Of a stretch of 64,000 nucleotides of DNA, positions 37,274 to 47,270 are shown in pieces (within the stretch, counting starts at the first letter, position 1; every line of letters begins with the position of its first letter). Source of the stretch: Ramlibacter algicola (GTDB taxonomy: Bacteria; Pseudomonadota; Gammaproteobacteria; Burkholderiales; Burkholderiaceae_C). Under the pieces are notes generated by a model, which did not search any database, was not told the origin of the DNA, and saw nothing but the letters and a program-made list of their open reading frames with translations. The stretch lies in contig NZ_JAEDAO010000001.1 in the NCBI RefSeq assembly GCF_016641735.1, forward strand, positions 310,001 through 374,000. The letters are read 5' to 3'. A program made the translations under genes and the position numbers.

Positions 37274-38194
37274 ATGCCCAAAGTCTTCATCGATGGCGAA
37301 GCCGGCACCACGGGCTTGCAGATCCGCGAGCGCCTGCAGGCCATGCCGCAGGTCGAACTCGTGAGCATCGCGCCGGAGCGCCGCAAGGACCCGGCCGCCA
37401 AGCGCGACCTGATGGCGGGCGTGGACCTGGTGATCCTGTGCCTCCACGACGACGCCGCGCGCGAGTCGGCCGCGATGGTGTCGGACATCCAGCGCTCGCA
37501 AGGCAAGGGGCCGCGCATCATCGACGCGTCGACGGCGCATCGCGTGGCCGAGGGCTGGGTGTTCGGCTTCGCCGAGCTGGCGTCTGGCCAGCGCGAGGCA
37601 ATCGCCAAGGCGGACCGCGTGAGCAATCCCGGCTGCTACTCCACCGGGGCCATCGCGCTGCTGCGTCCCCTGGTTGATGCCGACCTGGTGCCCGCGGACT
37701 TCCCCCTCGTGTTGCCCGCGGTCAGCGGCTACACCGGGGGCGGCCGCAGCATGATCGAAGGCTTCGAGAAGGGCGAGCAGGGCCCGTTCGAGGTCTACGG
37801 CCTCGGCCTGAAGCACAAGCACCTGCCCGAGATCATGAAGTACGGCGGGCTCACGCGCCGCCCGATCTTCATCCCCTCCGTGGGCAACTTCAAGCAGGGC
37901 ATGCTGGTGCAGTTGCCACTGTTCCTGGACGACCTGCCCAAGCGGCCCACGCTGGCGGACCTGCACGATGCACTGGCGCGCCACTACGCCGGCAGCGAGT
38001 GGGTGAGCGTGCAGCCGCCCCTCGAAGGTGGCCGCATCGAGGCGACCGCGCTGAACGACACCAACAAGATGGAACTGCGCGTGTTCGGCGACGACGCCCT
38101 GCGGCAGGCCATCCTGGTGGCCCGCCTGGACAACCTGGGCAAGGGCGCCAGCGGCGCCGCGGTGCAGAACCTGCGCCTGATGCTCGGGATCTGA
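37274..38194 (+). CDS. argC: N-acetyl-gamma-glutamyl-phosphate reductase, type 2
   Basis: A 306-residue arginine-biosynthesis enzyme that reduces N-acetylglutamyl-5-phosphate to the semialdehyde with NADPH. It begins [20 protein letters not shown], the shorter NADP loop of type 2 AGPR. The nucleophile is C121 in SNPGCYSTG; the proton relay His lies in [10 protein letters not shown]. Type 2 enzymes are about 310 residues, against about 345 for type 1, which fits. The start MPKVF at ATG 37274 matches homologues. It has no other arg genes as neighbours and is divergent from sucC. Confidence 0.95.
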   Translation: MPKVFIDGEAGTTGLQIRERLQAMPQVELVSIAPERRKDPAAKRDLMAGVDLVILCLHDDAARESAAMVSDIQRSQGKGPRIIDASTAHRVAEGWVFGFAELASGQREAIAKADRVSNPGCYSTGAIALLRPLVDADLVPADFPLVLPAVSGYTGGGRSMIEGFEKGEQGPFEVYGLGLKHKHLPEIMKYGGLTRRPIFIPSVGNFKQGMLVQLPLFLDDLPKRPTLADLHDALARHYAGSEWVSVQPPLEGGRIEATALNDTNKMELRVFGDDALRQAILVARLDNLGKGASGAAVQNLRLMLGI

Positions 38195-38215
38195 GTCGGG
38201 TCGGGGCCGACGCGG

Positions 38216-40108
38216 TCACGCCGCCGGTGCGGACTCCGGAGCGGCAGGAACGCACAGTTCCACCAACGCACCGCCGGTGGGGCCCTCTCGCAGCGCCAGT
38301 GTGCCGCCGAGCTGGTGCGCTCGCGCGGCCATGTTGCGCCGACCGCGGCCGGCATCCGCCTGGCTGGCGCAGCCCACGCCGTCGTCCTCCAATTGCAGCA
38401 GCAGCCCGCCGCCATCGTTGCCGCAGAACAGGCGCAGGCGCCGCGCGCTGGCGTGCCGCAGTGCGTTCGTGAGCGCTTCCTGCACGATGCGCAGCACCTG
38501 CAGCACCTGGCCCGGCGAGGACATCCGGACGCCGTCCTGCACTTCCCAATCGAGCAGGATGCCTGCGGCGAGGAAACGCGGCTCGATCCGGTGCCGCAGG
38601 TTGCGCAATGCAACGGCCAGCGAGTCCTCGTCCGGGTCCAGCGAATCGATCACGAGCCGCAGGTCGTCCATGCACTCGCGCAGCATCGAGGCCACTTCCT
38701 GCGTCCCCGCCTTGCCACGCTCGACGGCAATGAGCGTGGTGACCAGCTGCGAGCCGACGCCATCGTGCATGTCCCGCATCACGCGCGCCCGCTCGGCCGT
38801 GAGCGTGGTGGCCCGCTCCAGCGCGCGAAGCCGCTCGTGGGTCCGCTCGAGTTCCACCGTGCGCTCGGCCACGCGCCGTTCCAGGTTCGCATTGAGCACG
38901 CGCACTTCGTCGTACGTGCGGAAGTAGTCGTCCGCCAGCGCGTAGACCAGGGCGCACAGGATCAAGGGAGCGCCATACGCCATGCGCGCAGCGGGCCCGA
39001 AAGGCAGCACCTGCGCCGTGACGGAAAGGTCGAGCAGGCCGAGCCCCAGAGTGACCACCTCGGCCGCCACGATGACCCACACGCCGGACCGCGTCCGGTT
39101 CCCGGGCTTGAGCCCGAAACGGAGCAACAGCACGATGGTCCACGCACCGAGCGCCGCGCAGGCGAGATACCAAGGGATCCGGATGACGCGGGCCGGCGCG
39201 CCGTCCAGCAACGCGATCCCGATTGCCGCGACCGCGACCGCCAGTGCCGCCCAGCGCTCGAAAGGGCGGCGGGGCGCCAGCGTGAAGGAGCGGATGAACA
39301 GCCACAGCAACACGACGACCATCCCGAGGCTGCCCAAGATGAATGCTTCCCACAGCTGGGCCGCGAACAAGGGCGAGACCGTGTAATGGAAGTTGCGCAG
39401 CGACCATGTGATGGCGAGGGCCGCGAACAGCCCATGGATCCGCTCCCCTGGGCGCCTCAGCCACAACAGCAGCACGAGCAGCCCCACGAAGATCAACGCC
39501 AGGTTGAGCGACCGGGTCAGAGTGACACGGGCGAAGTAGTCGCGCTCGTAGATGGGCTGCACCACGGCGCGCGGGCCCAGCGTGATCGGCCCCAGCCCGC
39601 CACGCAGGTTCGGCGCGACATGCAGGCGCAGGTGCAGCTCGTTGCGGCCCGGCAGCAGCAACGGTGCCGCGAGCACGTCCATTTGCGGCACGCCCAGGCT
39701 GCTGCGGGTCCCGCCGCCCACCAAGGCACCATTGAGGTAGAGCGTGTAGTTCGTGCCCACTCGCGGCAGGTACACCGCCCAGGGCTGCGCCGGCCTGCTG
39801 GCCAAAGTGAAGGTGGCGCGATACCAGCCATGGCCGTCCTGCCCCGGATTGCTGCGCGACCAGTCGTCCGGCAGGGTCCGCGGCTGCCAGACGGCACCCG
39901 TTGGCGGCAGCGGGCTGTCCGACTTGACGTAGTCGGTTGCCGCCAACTCGAGGACCTGGTCCTGCGCCTCGGGGCCGGCTGGCATCAGCAGCCCGATCGC
40001 CGCGACGGCGAGCGCAAGCAGCAGCACGACCCAGCGCGCGACGGCCGTGATGGGCGGACTCGGTGGAGGGCTGCTCCCGAGGGGAGCGACAGAGCGGGGG
40101 TCGTTCAT
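38216..40108 (-). CDS. Sensor histidine kinase, 7TMR-DISM-like with HisKA_3/HATPase
   Basis: A 630-residue membrane kinase. After an N-terminal helix (about 24-42) comes a periplasmic jelly-roll-like domain (about 50-190, GWYRATFTL, RVGTNYTLYLNGAL), then seven or so helices (about 198-395), a coiled coil (LNANLERRVAERTVELERTHERLRAL) and a NarL-type kinase core: H448 in RDMHDGVGSQL, N-box EALTNALRHASA and G-box DDGVGC and GRGRRNMAARA. HisKA_3 kinases normally pair with a LuxR/NarL-type regulator. None is adjacent, since the neighbours are recX and argC. The start ATG 40108 is the first candidate; the signal it senses is unknown. Confidence 0.9.
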   Translation of the reverse strand: MNDPRSVAPLGSSPPPSPPITAVARWVVLLLALAVAAIGLLMPAGPEAQDQVLELAATDYVKSDSPLPPTGAVWQPRTLPDDWSRSNPGQDGHGWYRATFTLASRPAQPWAVYLPRVGTNYTLYLNGALVGGGTRSSLGVPQMDVLAAPLLLPGRNELHLRLHVAPNLRGGLGPITLGPRAVVQPIYERDYFARVTLTRSLNLALIFVGLLVLLLWLRRPGERIHGLFAALAITWSLRNFHYTVSPLFAAQLWEAFILGSLGMVVVLLWLFIRSFTLAPRRPFERWAALAVAVAAIGIALLDGAPARVIRIPWYLACAALGAWTIVLLLRFGLKPGNRTRSGVWVIVAAEVVTLGLGLLDLSVTAQVLPFGPAARMAYGAPLILCALVYALADDYFRTYDEVRVLNANLERRVAERTVELERTHERLRALERATTLTAERARVMRDMHDGVGSQLVTTLIAVERGKAGTQEVASMLRECMDDLRLVIDSLDPDEDSLAVALRNLRHRIEPRFLAAGILLDWEVQDGVRMSSPGQVLQVLRIVQEALTNALRHASARRLRLFCGNDGGGLLLQLEDDGVGCASQADAGRGRRNMAARAHQLGGTLALREGPTGGALVELCVPAAPESAPAA

Positions 40109-40209
40109 GAACTGCCGGACGACGACGCGCCACCCTAGCCGAACCGGCGCCTCAACTCAACCGTAAGAGCCCGCACCAGCGGGAAGTTGCCACGCCCGTG
40201 TGGCGCCGC

Positions 40210-40668
40210 TCAGCCCCCGTCCTCATCGAACCCGCCGGCCAGCACGCGCTGGATCACGTCGCCGGTGAAGCCGCGTGCGGCCAGGAACCGCGCCTGCTTG
40301 CCCCGTTCGGCGGTGTCGCGCGGCGGTTCGCCGAAGCGGCGCTGCCACACGTCGCGCGCGCGGGCGATCTCGGTGGCGCGCAACTGCTGCATGGCGTGCG
40401 CGACCAGTTCGCCGTCGACGCCCTTGGCCTGCAGCTCCTGCCGGATGCGGCCGGCACCCAGCCGCGCGGCGCGCCGGTGCAGCACCGATTCGACCACCCG
40501 TTGCTCGCTGATGAACCCCTTGGCCTGCAGGTCGTCGAGCACCTTCGCGAGCTCGTCCGGCTGCTCCGCGTAGCGGGCCAGCTTGCGTTCGAGTTCGGTG
40601 CGCGTGTGCTCGCGGTTGCCGAGCAGGCGCAGCGCGCGGCCCTTGAGCGACAGCTGCACCACCGGCAT
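40210..40668 (-). CDS. recX: Regulatory protein RecX
   Basis: A 152-residue all-helical protein with three RecX tandem repeats (ALRLLGNREHTRTELERKLARY; KGFISEQRVVESVLHRRAARLG; IARARDVWQRRFGEPP). RecX binds the RecA filament and limits its extension and ATPase activity. It lies eight bases downstream of recA on the same strand, the standard recA-recX arrangement, and should be SOS-induced with it. The C-terminus (GGFDEDGG) is acidic. The start ATG 40668 gives the expected length. Confidence 0.95.
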   Translation of the reverse strand: MPVVQLSLKGRALRLLGNREHTRTELERKLARYAEQPDELAKVLDDLQAKGFISEQRVVESVLHRRAARLGAGRIRQELQAKGVDGELVAHAMQQLRATEIARARDVWQRRFGEPPRDTAERGKQARFLAARGFTGDVIQRVLAGGFDEDGG

Positions 40669-40676
40669 CGCGCGGC

Positions 40677-41747
<1,071 letters not shown>

Positions 41748-41790
41748 GGCAATCTCCTTGTGGATCAATGATTTAGCTCACCCGATCCAG

Positions 41791-41806
41791 CTGTTTCGAT
41801 GCACAG
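41791..41806 (-). promoter_or_regulatory. LexA (SOS) box of recA
   Basis: CTGT-TTCGATGC-ACAG matches the proteobacterial LexA consensus CTGT-N8-ACAG exactly. It lies 44-59 bases upstream of recA and 84 bases from the divergent MarR gene, so it could in principle affect both. Confidence 0.88.
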
Positions 41807-41889
41807 GCTGGATGCATGGCCAGTACTCTAACGCGACGGCTCGCTGGCGGTAAACCGGTTTTTTGGTCAGTTTGCCTTACGATCGCGAA

Positions 41890-42369
41890 ATGGTCCCCCA
41901 AGCAGATGACGGCTGGCGGCGTGCCCACCTCGGCCGCCTGCTGGGCCACGCCAGCCGGCGCTTCGACGACCGCGTGCTCCACCTGATGGCGCACGACGTC
42001 GAGGTGCCGCTGGCCCTGGCCAACCTGGCCGCGCGCGGGCAGGTGGGTGCGGCGCACGTGCACATCACGCGGCACCTGCCGCTGCAGGGCGCGCGCCTGA
42101 CCGAACTGGCGGACAGCGCCGGGATGACCAAGCAGGCGATGGGCGACCTCGTCACGCAATGCGAGGCCTGGGGGCTCGTGTCCCGGCACCCGGACCCGCG
42201 CGACGCCCGTGCGCGCCTCGTCACCTTCACCGACACCGGTCTTGCCTGGCTGCGCGCCTTCGAATCGGCCGTGCGCCAGGCGGAAGACGAATTCCGCGCC
42301 GAGATCGGCGCCGACATCGCCACCGTCGTCGCCCTCGGCCTGGAGGCGTATGCCGGCCCGGCGGCATGA
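41890..42369 (+). CDS. MarR family transcriptional regulator
   Basis: A 159-residue winged-helix protein. The recognition helix region is TELADSAGMTKQAMGDLVTQCEAWGLVSRHPDPRDARARLVTFT (shown in parts: TELADSAGMTKQAM then the wing DPRDARARLVTFTDTG), the classic MarR layout. It would bind DNA as a dimer, often with a small ligand. ATG 41890 (MVPQADDGWRR) is chosen over TTG 41863. TACGAT at 41878-41883 would put the transcription start on the ATG itself. It is divergent from recA and upstream of a two-component pair, 76 bases away, whose own promoter is visible. The target is unknown. Confidence 0.88.
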   Translation: MVPQADDGWRRAHLGRLLGHASRRFDDRVLHLMAHDVEVPLALANLAARGQVGAAHVHITRHLPLQGARLTELADSAGMTKQAMGDLVTQCEAWGLVSRHPDPRDARARLVTFTDTGLAWLRAFESAVRQAEDEFRAEIGADIATVVALGLEAYAGPAA

Positions 42370-42397
42370 TGCGTGCGGCGCGGTGCGCGACGCCGCC

Positions 42398-42403
42398 TAG
42401 AAT
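42398..42403 (+). promoter_or_regulatory. -10 element (TAGAAT) of the two-component operon
   Basis: TAGAAT lies 42 bases before the response-regulator ATG. Transcription would begin near 42410, and AGGAGA at 42433-42438 is the ribosome site. Confidence 0.5.
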
Positions 42404-42445
42404 TTTCAGCATGGGCCGGCGCGGCCCGCCACAGGAGACCCGGGC

Positions 42446-43120
<675 letters not shown>

Positions 43121-43147
43121 CCGCGGTCGCGTGCAGGACCGGCGCCG

Positions 43148-44620
43148 ATGAAGATCTTCCAGCGTGAGCAACGCTCGCTGTTCGGCGAGATCCTGGACTG
43201 GATGCTCACGCCGCTGCTGCTGCTGTGGCCGATCAGCCTGGCGCTGACCTGGCTGGTGGCGCAGAGCATCGCCGGCAAGCCATTCGACCGCGCGCTCGAA
43301 TACAACGTGCAGGCGCTGGCGCAGATCGTCGCCGTGCAGGGCGAGCGCGTGGTGTTCAACCTGCCGCAGCCCGCACGCGAGATGCTGCGCGCCGACGACT
43401 CGGACCAGGTGTACTACCAGGTGCGCGGCGCCCGTGGCGACGTCCTGAGTGGCGAGCGCGACTTCCCGCTGCCGCCCGACGACGAGCGCGCCGCCCCCGG
43501 CGAAACCAGGCTGCGCGACGACGACATGCGCGGGCTGGACGTGCGCGTCGCGTACACCTGGGTGCGCACCGACGCGCCGGGCAATCCGCTGGTGCTGGTG
43601 CAGGTGGGCGAGACGCGCGAGAAGCGCTCCGTGCTCGCCACCGAGATCATCAAGGGCGTGATGCTGCCGCAGTTCGTCATCCTGCCGCTCGCGGTGCTGC
43701 TGGTGTGGCTGGCGCTCGTGCGCGGCATCAAGCCGCTGTCGCAGCTGGAAGAGCGCATCCGCGCGCGCAAGCCCGACGACCTGTCACCGCTGGACGACAA
43801 GGCCGTGCCGCTCGAGGTCGCGCCCCTGGTGTCGTCGGTCAACGACCTGCTGACGCGCCTGAAGGATTCGATTGCGACGCAGAAGCGATTTCTCGCCGAC
43901 GCGGCCCACCAGCTGAAGACGCCGCTGGCCGGGCTGCGCATGCAGGCCGACCTCGCGCAGCGCGAAGGCGCGAACGCCGAGGAGCTGAAGCAGTCGCTCA
44001 AGCAGATCGGCCGCTCGAGCATGCGGGCCACGCACACCGTGAACCAGCTGCTGGCGCTGGCCCGCGCGGAAAGCAGCGGCAAGACGCTGCCGCGCCTGCC
44101 CTGCGACCTGGCGCAGCTCACGCGCGAAGTGGTGCAGGACCTGCTGCCACGCGCGCTCGACCGCCGCGTCGACCTGGGCTACGAAGGCGCGCTGCCCGGC
44201 GCCGCCGGCGCCGTCGTGCAGGGCAACCCGACGCTGCTCAAGGAGCTCATCCGCAACCTGGTCGACAACGCCATCAACTACACGCCGTCGACCGATGCGT
44301 CACCGGCCGTGGTCACCGCGCGCGTCTTGGCGGACCCCATCGGGCGTGTCGCCGTGTTGCAGGTGGAAGACTCCGGCCCCGGCATCCCGGAAAGCGAGCG
44401 CGAGCTGGTGTTCCAGCCGTTCTACCGCGCGCTCGACACCGGCGTCGACGGCTCCGGACTGGGGCTGCCGATCGTGCGCGAGATCGCGCGCCAGCACGAG
44501 GCGGACATCCGCATCGAGGACGTGCGGCCCGGCCAGGTGCCGCCCGGCGCGCGCGTGGTCGTGCGCTTCGCGGGCGTGCGCGTGGGGGTCGCGCCCGCCG
44601 AAGCCGCTCAGGCGGCCTGA
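43148..44620 (+). CDS. Two-component sensor histidine kinase (TctE/QseC-like)
   Basis: A 490-residue inner-membrane kinase. A first helix (about 18-40) and a second (about 170-192) enclose a periplasmic 2CSK_N-type sensor domain. HAMP-like residues about 193-245 lead to the H-box FLADAAHQLKTPLAGLR with phosphoacceptor H254, then N-box LIRNLVDNAINYTP, G1 VEDSGPGIP and G2 DGSGLGLPIV. It should phosphorylate the upstream OmpR-type regulator. The start ATG 43148 lacks a strong ribosome site but sits 27 bases after the regulator's stop. The last 13 bases overlap the convergent GST gene. Confidence 0.94.
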   Translation: MKIFQREQRSLFGEILDWMLTPLLLLWPISLALTWLVAQSIAGKPFDRALEYNVQALAQIVAVQGERVVFNLPQPAREMLRADDSDQVYYQVRGARGDVLSGERDFPLPPDDERAAPGETRLRDDDMRGLDVRVAYTWVRTDAPGNPLVLVQVGETREKRSVLATEIIKGVMLPQFVILPLAVLLVWLALVRGIKPLSQLEERIRARKPDDLSPLDDKAVPLEVAPLVSSVNDLLTRLKDSIATQKRFLADAAHQLKTPLAGLRMQADLAQREGANAEELKQSLKQIGRSSMRATHTVNQLLALARAESSGKTLPRLPCDLAQLTREVVQDLLPRALDRRVDLGYEGALPGAAGAVVQGNPTLLKELIRNLVDNAINYTPSTDASPAVVTARVLADPIGRVAVLQVEDSGPGIPESERELVFQPFYRALDTGVDGSGLGLPIVREIARQHEADIRIEDVRPGQVPPGARVVVRFAGVRVGVAPAEAAQAA

Positions 44621-45267
44621 AAGACGTTCAGCTGCAGGCGTTCGCGAGCGATCGCGCGCGCCACGGCGGGCAGGGCCGCGACTTTCTGCACGTGCGCCCA
44701 CAGCGTGGGAAACCCGGTGGGGTCGATCCCGGCGAACCCACCCCAGCGCAGGAGCGTGAGCGCATAGGCGTCGATCGGGCCGAAGTGCGCGCCGGACAGG
44801 AACGGGTGGCCTTTGTCCCGCGCCCGCACCGCCATTGCCTCGATGTCGGCCAGCATGGGGCGATAGAGCTGCGCGTTGTACGCCTTCAGCTCCGCCTGCA
44901 CCTCCGGCTTGTCGCTGAACTTGAACGGCATGAACACGTGCGTGAAGGTCGGGTGCACTGTGTTGTTCATCCAGGCCAGCGTCTCCAGCGCCTTCGCCCG
45001 CTCCAGCGGCGCGGTGGGCAGGAAGCCTTGCTGCGGGTACTTGCGGTCCAGGTAGTCGACGATGGCGACGATCTGCGTGATCACCGCGTCGCCGTCCACC
45101 AGCACCGGCACCTGGCCACGCGGGTTGACGGCGCGGTACTCGGGCGAGTTCTGCTCGCCCTTGTGCAGCTTGACCATCTGCGCCTCGAACGGCTCGCCGA
45201 TCGTTTCCAGCAGCGTGTGCGGCACGAACGAGCAGGCGCCCGGGGCGAAGTACAGCTTCATCGTCAT
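44608..45267 (-). CDS. Glutathione S-transferase (beta class-like)
   Basis: A 219-residue GST. The N-terminal thioredoxin domain starts MTMKLYFAPGACSFVPHTLLE, where the Cys (GACS) is the beta-class active-site position. It continues with NPRGQVPVLVDG (cis-Pro) and ITQIVAIVDYLDRKYP. The C-terminal helical domain has FGPIDAYALTLLRW. It is cytoplasmic. GGGAG seven bases before ATG 45267 supports this start over ATG 45261. It is the last gene of a minus-strand run SET-birA-SPOR-GST. The substrate is unknown. Confidence 0.9.
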   Translation of the reverse strand: MTMKLYFAPGACSFVPHTLLETIGEPFEAQMVKLHKGEQNSPEYRAVNPRGQVPVLVDGDAVITQIVAIVDYLDRKYPQQGFLPTAPLERAKALETLAWMNNTVHPTFTHVFMPFKFSDKPEVQAELKAYNAQLYRPMLADIEAMAVRARDKGHPFLSGAHFGPIDAYALTLLRWGGFAGIDPTGFPTLWAHVQKVAALPAVARAIARERLQLNVFQAA

Positions 45268-45280
45268 CGCAGATCTCCCG

Positions 45281-45925
45281 TCAGCGGCACGGCCGCAGTG
45301 TCTTGCCACCCAGTGCGGGGCGGACGTCGTCGACGCGGGCGCGCAGCGCGTCGTCCAGCGCCGGGAGCGTGAGCTTCCAGCCGCTGACGGGCGCCCGCTC
45401 CTGCATGACGCGCGCGGTCCGCACGCCACGGGCCGCAAGCCGTTCCAGTTGCGCGTTTGCCTCGGCCTGGGTCGGGAAGCCGCCCAGCGACAGGCCCGGC
45501 TCGAGTTCGGCATTGGCCAGCGTTTCGAAGGCCACGCCGATCTGGCGCAGTTCCGACTTCTTGCGCGCGACGTTCTCGTCGTTCGGGTACTTGCCCATGT
45601 AGACGATCCAGCGGCCCCCTTCGGCGACCGGCTCGAGGGTCCAGCTGCCGGCCGGCCACGAGGCGAGCGATTGGCGCAGCGGGCCGGCGGCCGCGTCGTC
45701 TAGCGGGCCCGCTTGCAGGCATTCGGGGCCGCGCGCCGCGGTCTCGATGCGACGGGCCTCGTCGGCGCTCAGCACGCGGATGGCTTCGGGCCGGATCTGC
45801 TGCTGCAGGCGGTGCGGCTCCGATTGCGCCGCCGGGGCCAGGCCGAACGCCTGCAGGTCGCCGCGCGCCCAGGCGAACCAGGCACCATTGGCAAGCAGCA
45901 GGAGCAGGACGAGGACGCGCAGCAT
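45281..45925 (-). CDS. SPOR-domain protein
   Basis: A 214-residue protein with one N-terminal membrane helix (residues 2-20, LRVLVLLLLLANGAWFAW) and a periplasmic part ending in a SPOR-like domain (about 105-185: WIVYMGKYPNDENVARKKSELRQ..., GLSLGGFPTQAEANAQLERLAARGV). SPOR domains bind denuded septal peptidoglycan, so a role near the division site is likely. A Cys (C69, GPECLQAG) precedes the domain. It begins six bases after birA's stop, an arrangement common in Burkholderiales. Confidence 0.82.
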   Translation of the reverse strand: MLRVLVLLLLLANGAWFAWARGDLQAFGLAPAAQSEPHRLQQQIRPEAIRVLSADEARRIETAARGPECLQAGPLDDAAAGPLRQSLASWPAGSWTLEPVAEGGRWIVYMGKYPNDENVARKKSELRQIGVAFETLANAELEPGLSLGGFPTQAEANAQLERLAARGVRTARVMQERAPVSGWKLTLPALDDALRARVDDVRPALGGKTLRPCR

Positions 45926-45931
45926 GCGGAT

Positions 45932-46684
45932 TCAGGCCGGCCGCACGCTCACTTCGGAGCTGGTCACCGCGACCGGGCCGGCGGCAGTATGCACGACCAG
46001 CGCGCCGGCCCGGTCGACGCCGGCCGCCGTGCCTTCGGTGCCGTCGGTCAGGCGCACCGCGCGGCCCGCGAGGATGTCCCGCTGGGCGAAGCGCGAGGCG
46101 AAGGGCACGAAACCCTCGTGCTCGAACAGCCGCAAGGCCTGCACCAGCAGCGGTGCCACGGCCAGCAGCGCCTGGCCGGCGTCGAGCCCCGGTGCGATGC
46201 CCTGCAGGCCCGCCGGTGGCGTCGACAGGCCGTCGCCGGCCGGCGGCGCGACGTTCAGGCCGACGCCGACGATCGCGTACCGCGCATCGAGCGGCGTGCT
46301 GGCCGTTTCGATCAGGATGCCGCCCAGCTTGCGGTCGCCGGCCAGCCAGAGGTCGTTGGGCCATTTGAGCTGGATGTCCGGGTGCAGCGCCTCCGCGATC
46401 GCAACACCCGCGGCCAGGGACAGCCCGGACCAGTCGCGCGGCCGCAGCAGCAGGCCGAGGGAGAACGTCAGCGACGCGCCCGGCCGCGACTGCCAGGGCC
46501 GGCCGGCGCGGCCGCGGCCGGCAGTCTGGTGCTCGGCCACGAGCAGCACGGGATCGAACAGGCCGTCACGCGCGCGACGCATGAGCTCGGAGTTCGTCGA
46601 ATCGAGCTCCGGCAGGACCTCGACCGTGAACCCGGGCAGGGCCGGCGCGACCTGCTCCCAGACCGCTTCGGCCGGCCAGCGCAT
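45932..46684 (-). CDS. birA: Biotin--[acetyl-CoA-carboxylase] ligase
   Basis: A 250-residue biotin protein ligase that activates biotin with ATP and attaches it to BCCP. It has the biotin/ATP loop GRGRAGRPW (residues 56-64), LKWPNDLWLAGDRKLGGILIE with the catalytic Lys, YAIVGVGLNV, and a small C-terminal SH3-like domain. The N-terminal helix-turn-helix of E. coli BirA is missing, so it is a class I (non-repressor) enzyme. It starts one base after the SET gene stop (TGACATG). Confidence 0.95.
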   Translation of the reverse strand: MRWPAEAVWEQVAPALPGFTVEVLPELDSTNSELMRRARDGLFDPVLLVAEHQTAGRGRAGRPWQSRPGASLTFSLGLLLRPRDWSGLSLAAGVAIAEALHPDIQLKWPNDLWLAGDRKLGGILIETASTPLDARYAIVGVGLNVAPPAGDGLSTPPAGLQGIAPGLDAGQALLAVAPLLVQALRLFEHEGFVPFASRFAQRDILAGRAVRLTDGTEGTAAGVDRAGALVVHTAAGPVAVTSSEVSVRPA

Positions 46685-46685
46685 G

Positions 46686-47159
46686 TCAGCGGCCGCGCTT
46701 GGGCGCGAGCAAGGTGCCGCGGCAGTTCTTGGCGCCGCACCAGCAGGGGTACTCGGCCTTCAGCTTGGGCGTGTAGCGTTCGTCGATGATCAGGCCGTAG
46801 TCGTAGTTGAGTTCTTCACCGGCCTTGATGTTGCGCAGCGCCTTGATGAAGACCCGGCCCTCCTCCTCGTCCGCCTCGCAGTTCGGGTTGCACGAGTGGT
46901 TGATCCAGCGGGAGGAGTTGCCGCCGTGGAGGGCGTCGATGACGCGGTCCTCGTCGACGTGGAAATAGAAGGTGTGGTTCGGGTCGTCGGGGTTGTGGGG
47001 GTGGCGCCGCTGGGCTTCCTTCCACGTGATGATCTCGCCCACGTATTCGATGATGGTCTCGCCTTCGGCGATGTCCTGGACCGCGAAGACGCCCTTGCCG
47101 TGAATGCCCGACCTGCGCGTCTGGATTTTTCGGCCGCCGCCGACTGCTTTGTTCGCCAT
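46686..47159 (-). CDS. SET-domain protein lysine methyltransferase
   Basis: A 157-residue, almost minimal SET protein. It has GKGVFA (21-26, SAM loop), Y39-V-G-E, RWINHSCNPNC (84-94; the pseudoknot motif NHSC at 87-90), GEELNYDYG (114-122) and post-SET cysteines C139-x-C141-x4-C146 (CWCGAKNC), which with C94 can bind zinc. The family transfers methyl groups from SAM to protein lysines; bacterial targets are mostly unknown. It is divergent from a topoisomerase III gene whose product has a lysine-rich, histone-H1-like tail. ATG 47159 is preferred, though ATG 47186 is in frame within the Z-DNA-type repeat. Confidence 0.92.
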   Translation of the reverse strand: MANKAVGGGRKIQTRRSGIHGKGVFAVQDIAEGETIIEYVGEIITWKEAQRRHPHNPDDPNHTFYFHVDEDRVIDALHGGNSSRWINHSCNPNCEADEEEGRVFIKALRNIKAGEELNYDYGLIIDERYTPKLKAEYPCWCGAKNCRGTLLAPKRGR

Positions 47160-47180
47160 GAAGAACTTCTGATAAGTTGA

Positions 47181-47215
47181 ATGCATGCACACGCGTGCGC
47201 GTACGCGCACGCGTG
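47181..47215. repeat. Alternating purine-pyrimidine tract with 26-bp perfect palindrome
   Basis: Thirty-five bases alternate strictly between purine and pyrimidine. Positions 47190-47215 form a perfect palindrome with half-site CACGCGTGCGCGT and no spacer. It contains nested ACGCGT sites. Such CG/CA-rich alternation is the classic Z-DNA-forming sequence and can also extrude a cruciform. It lies in the 111-base divergent region between the SET and topB genes. Confidence 0.9.
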
Positions 47216-47244
47216 AAGAGCGGGATTGTAGGAACAATGAAAGG

Positions 47245-47261
47245 GGTGCCCCCCGGGCACC
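47245..47261 (+). promoter_or_regulatory. Hairpin in the topB leader
   Basis: GGTGCCC and GGGCACC form a 7-bp stem with a 3-base loop, ending one base before GGAG (47263-47266), the likely topB ribosome site. It could modulate translation initiation. Confidence 0.45.
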
Positions 47262-47270
47262 TGGAGCCAA

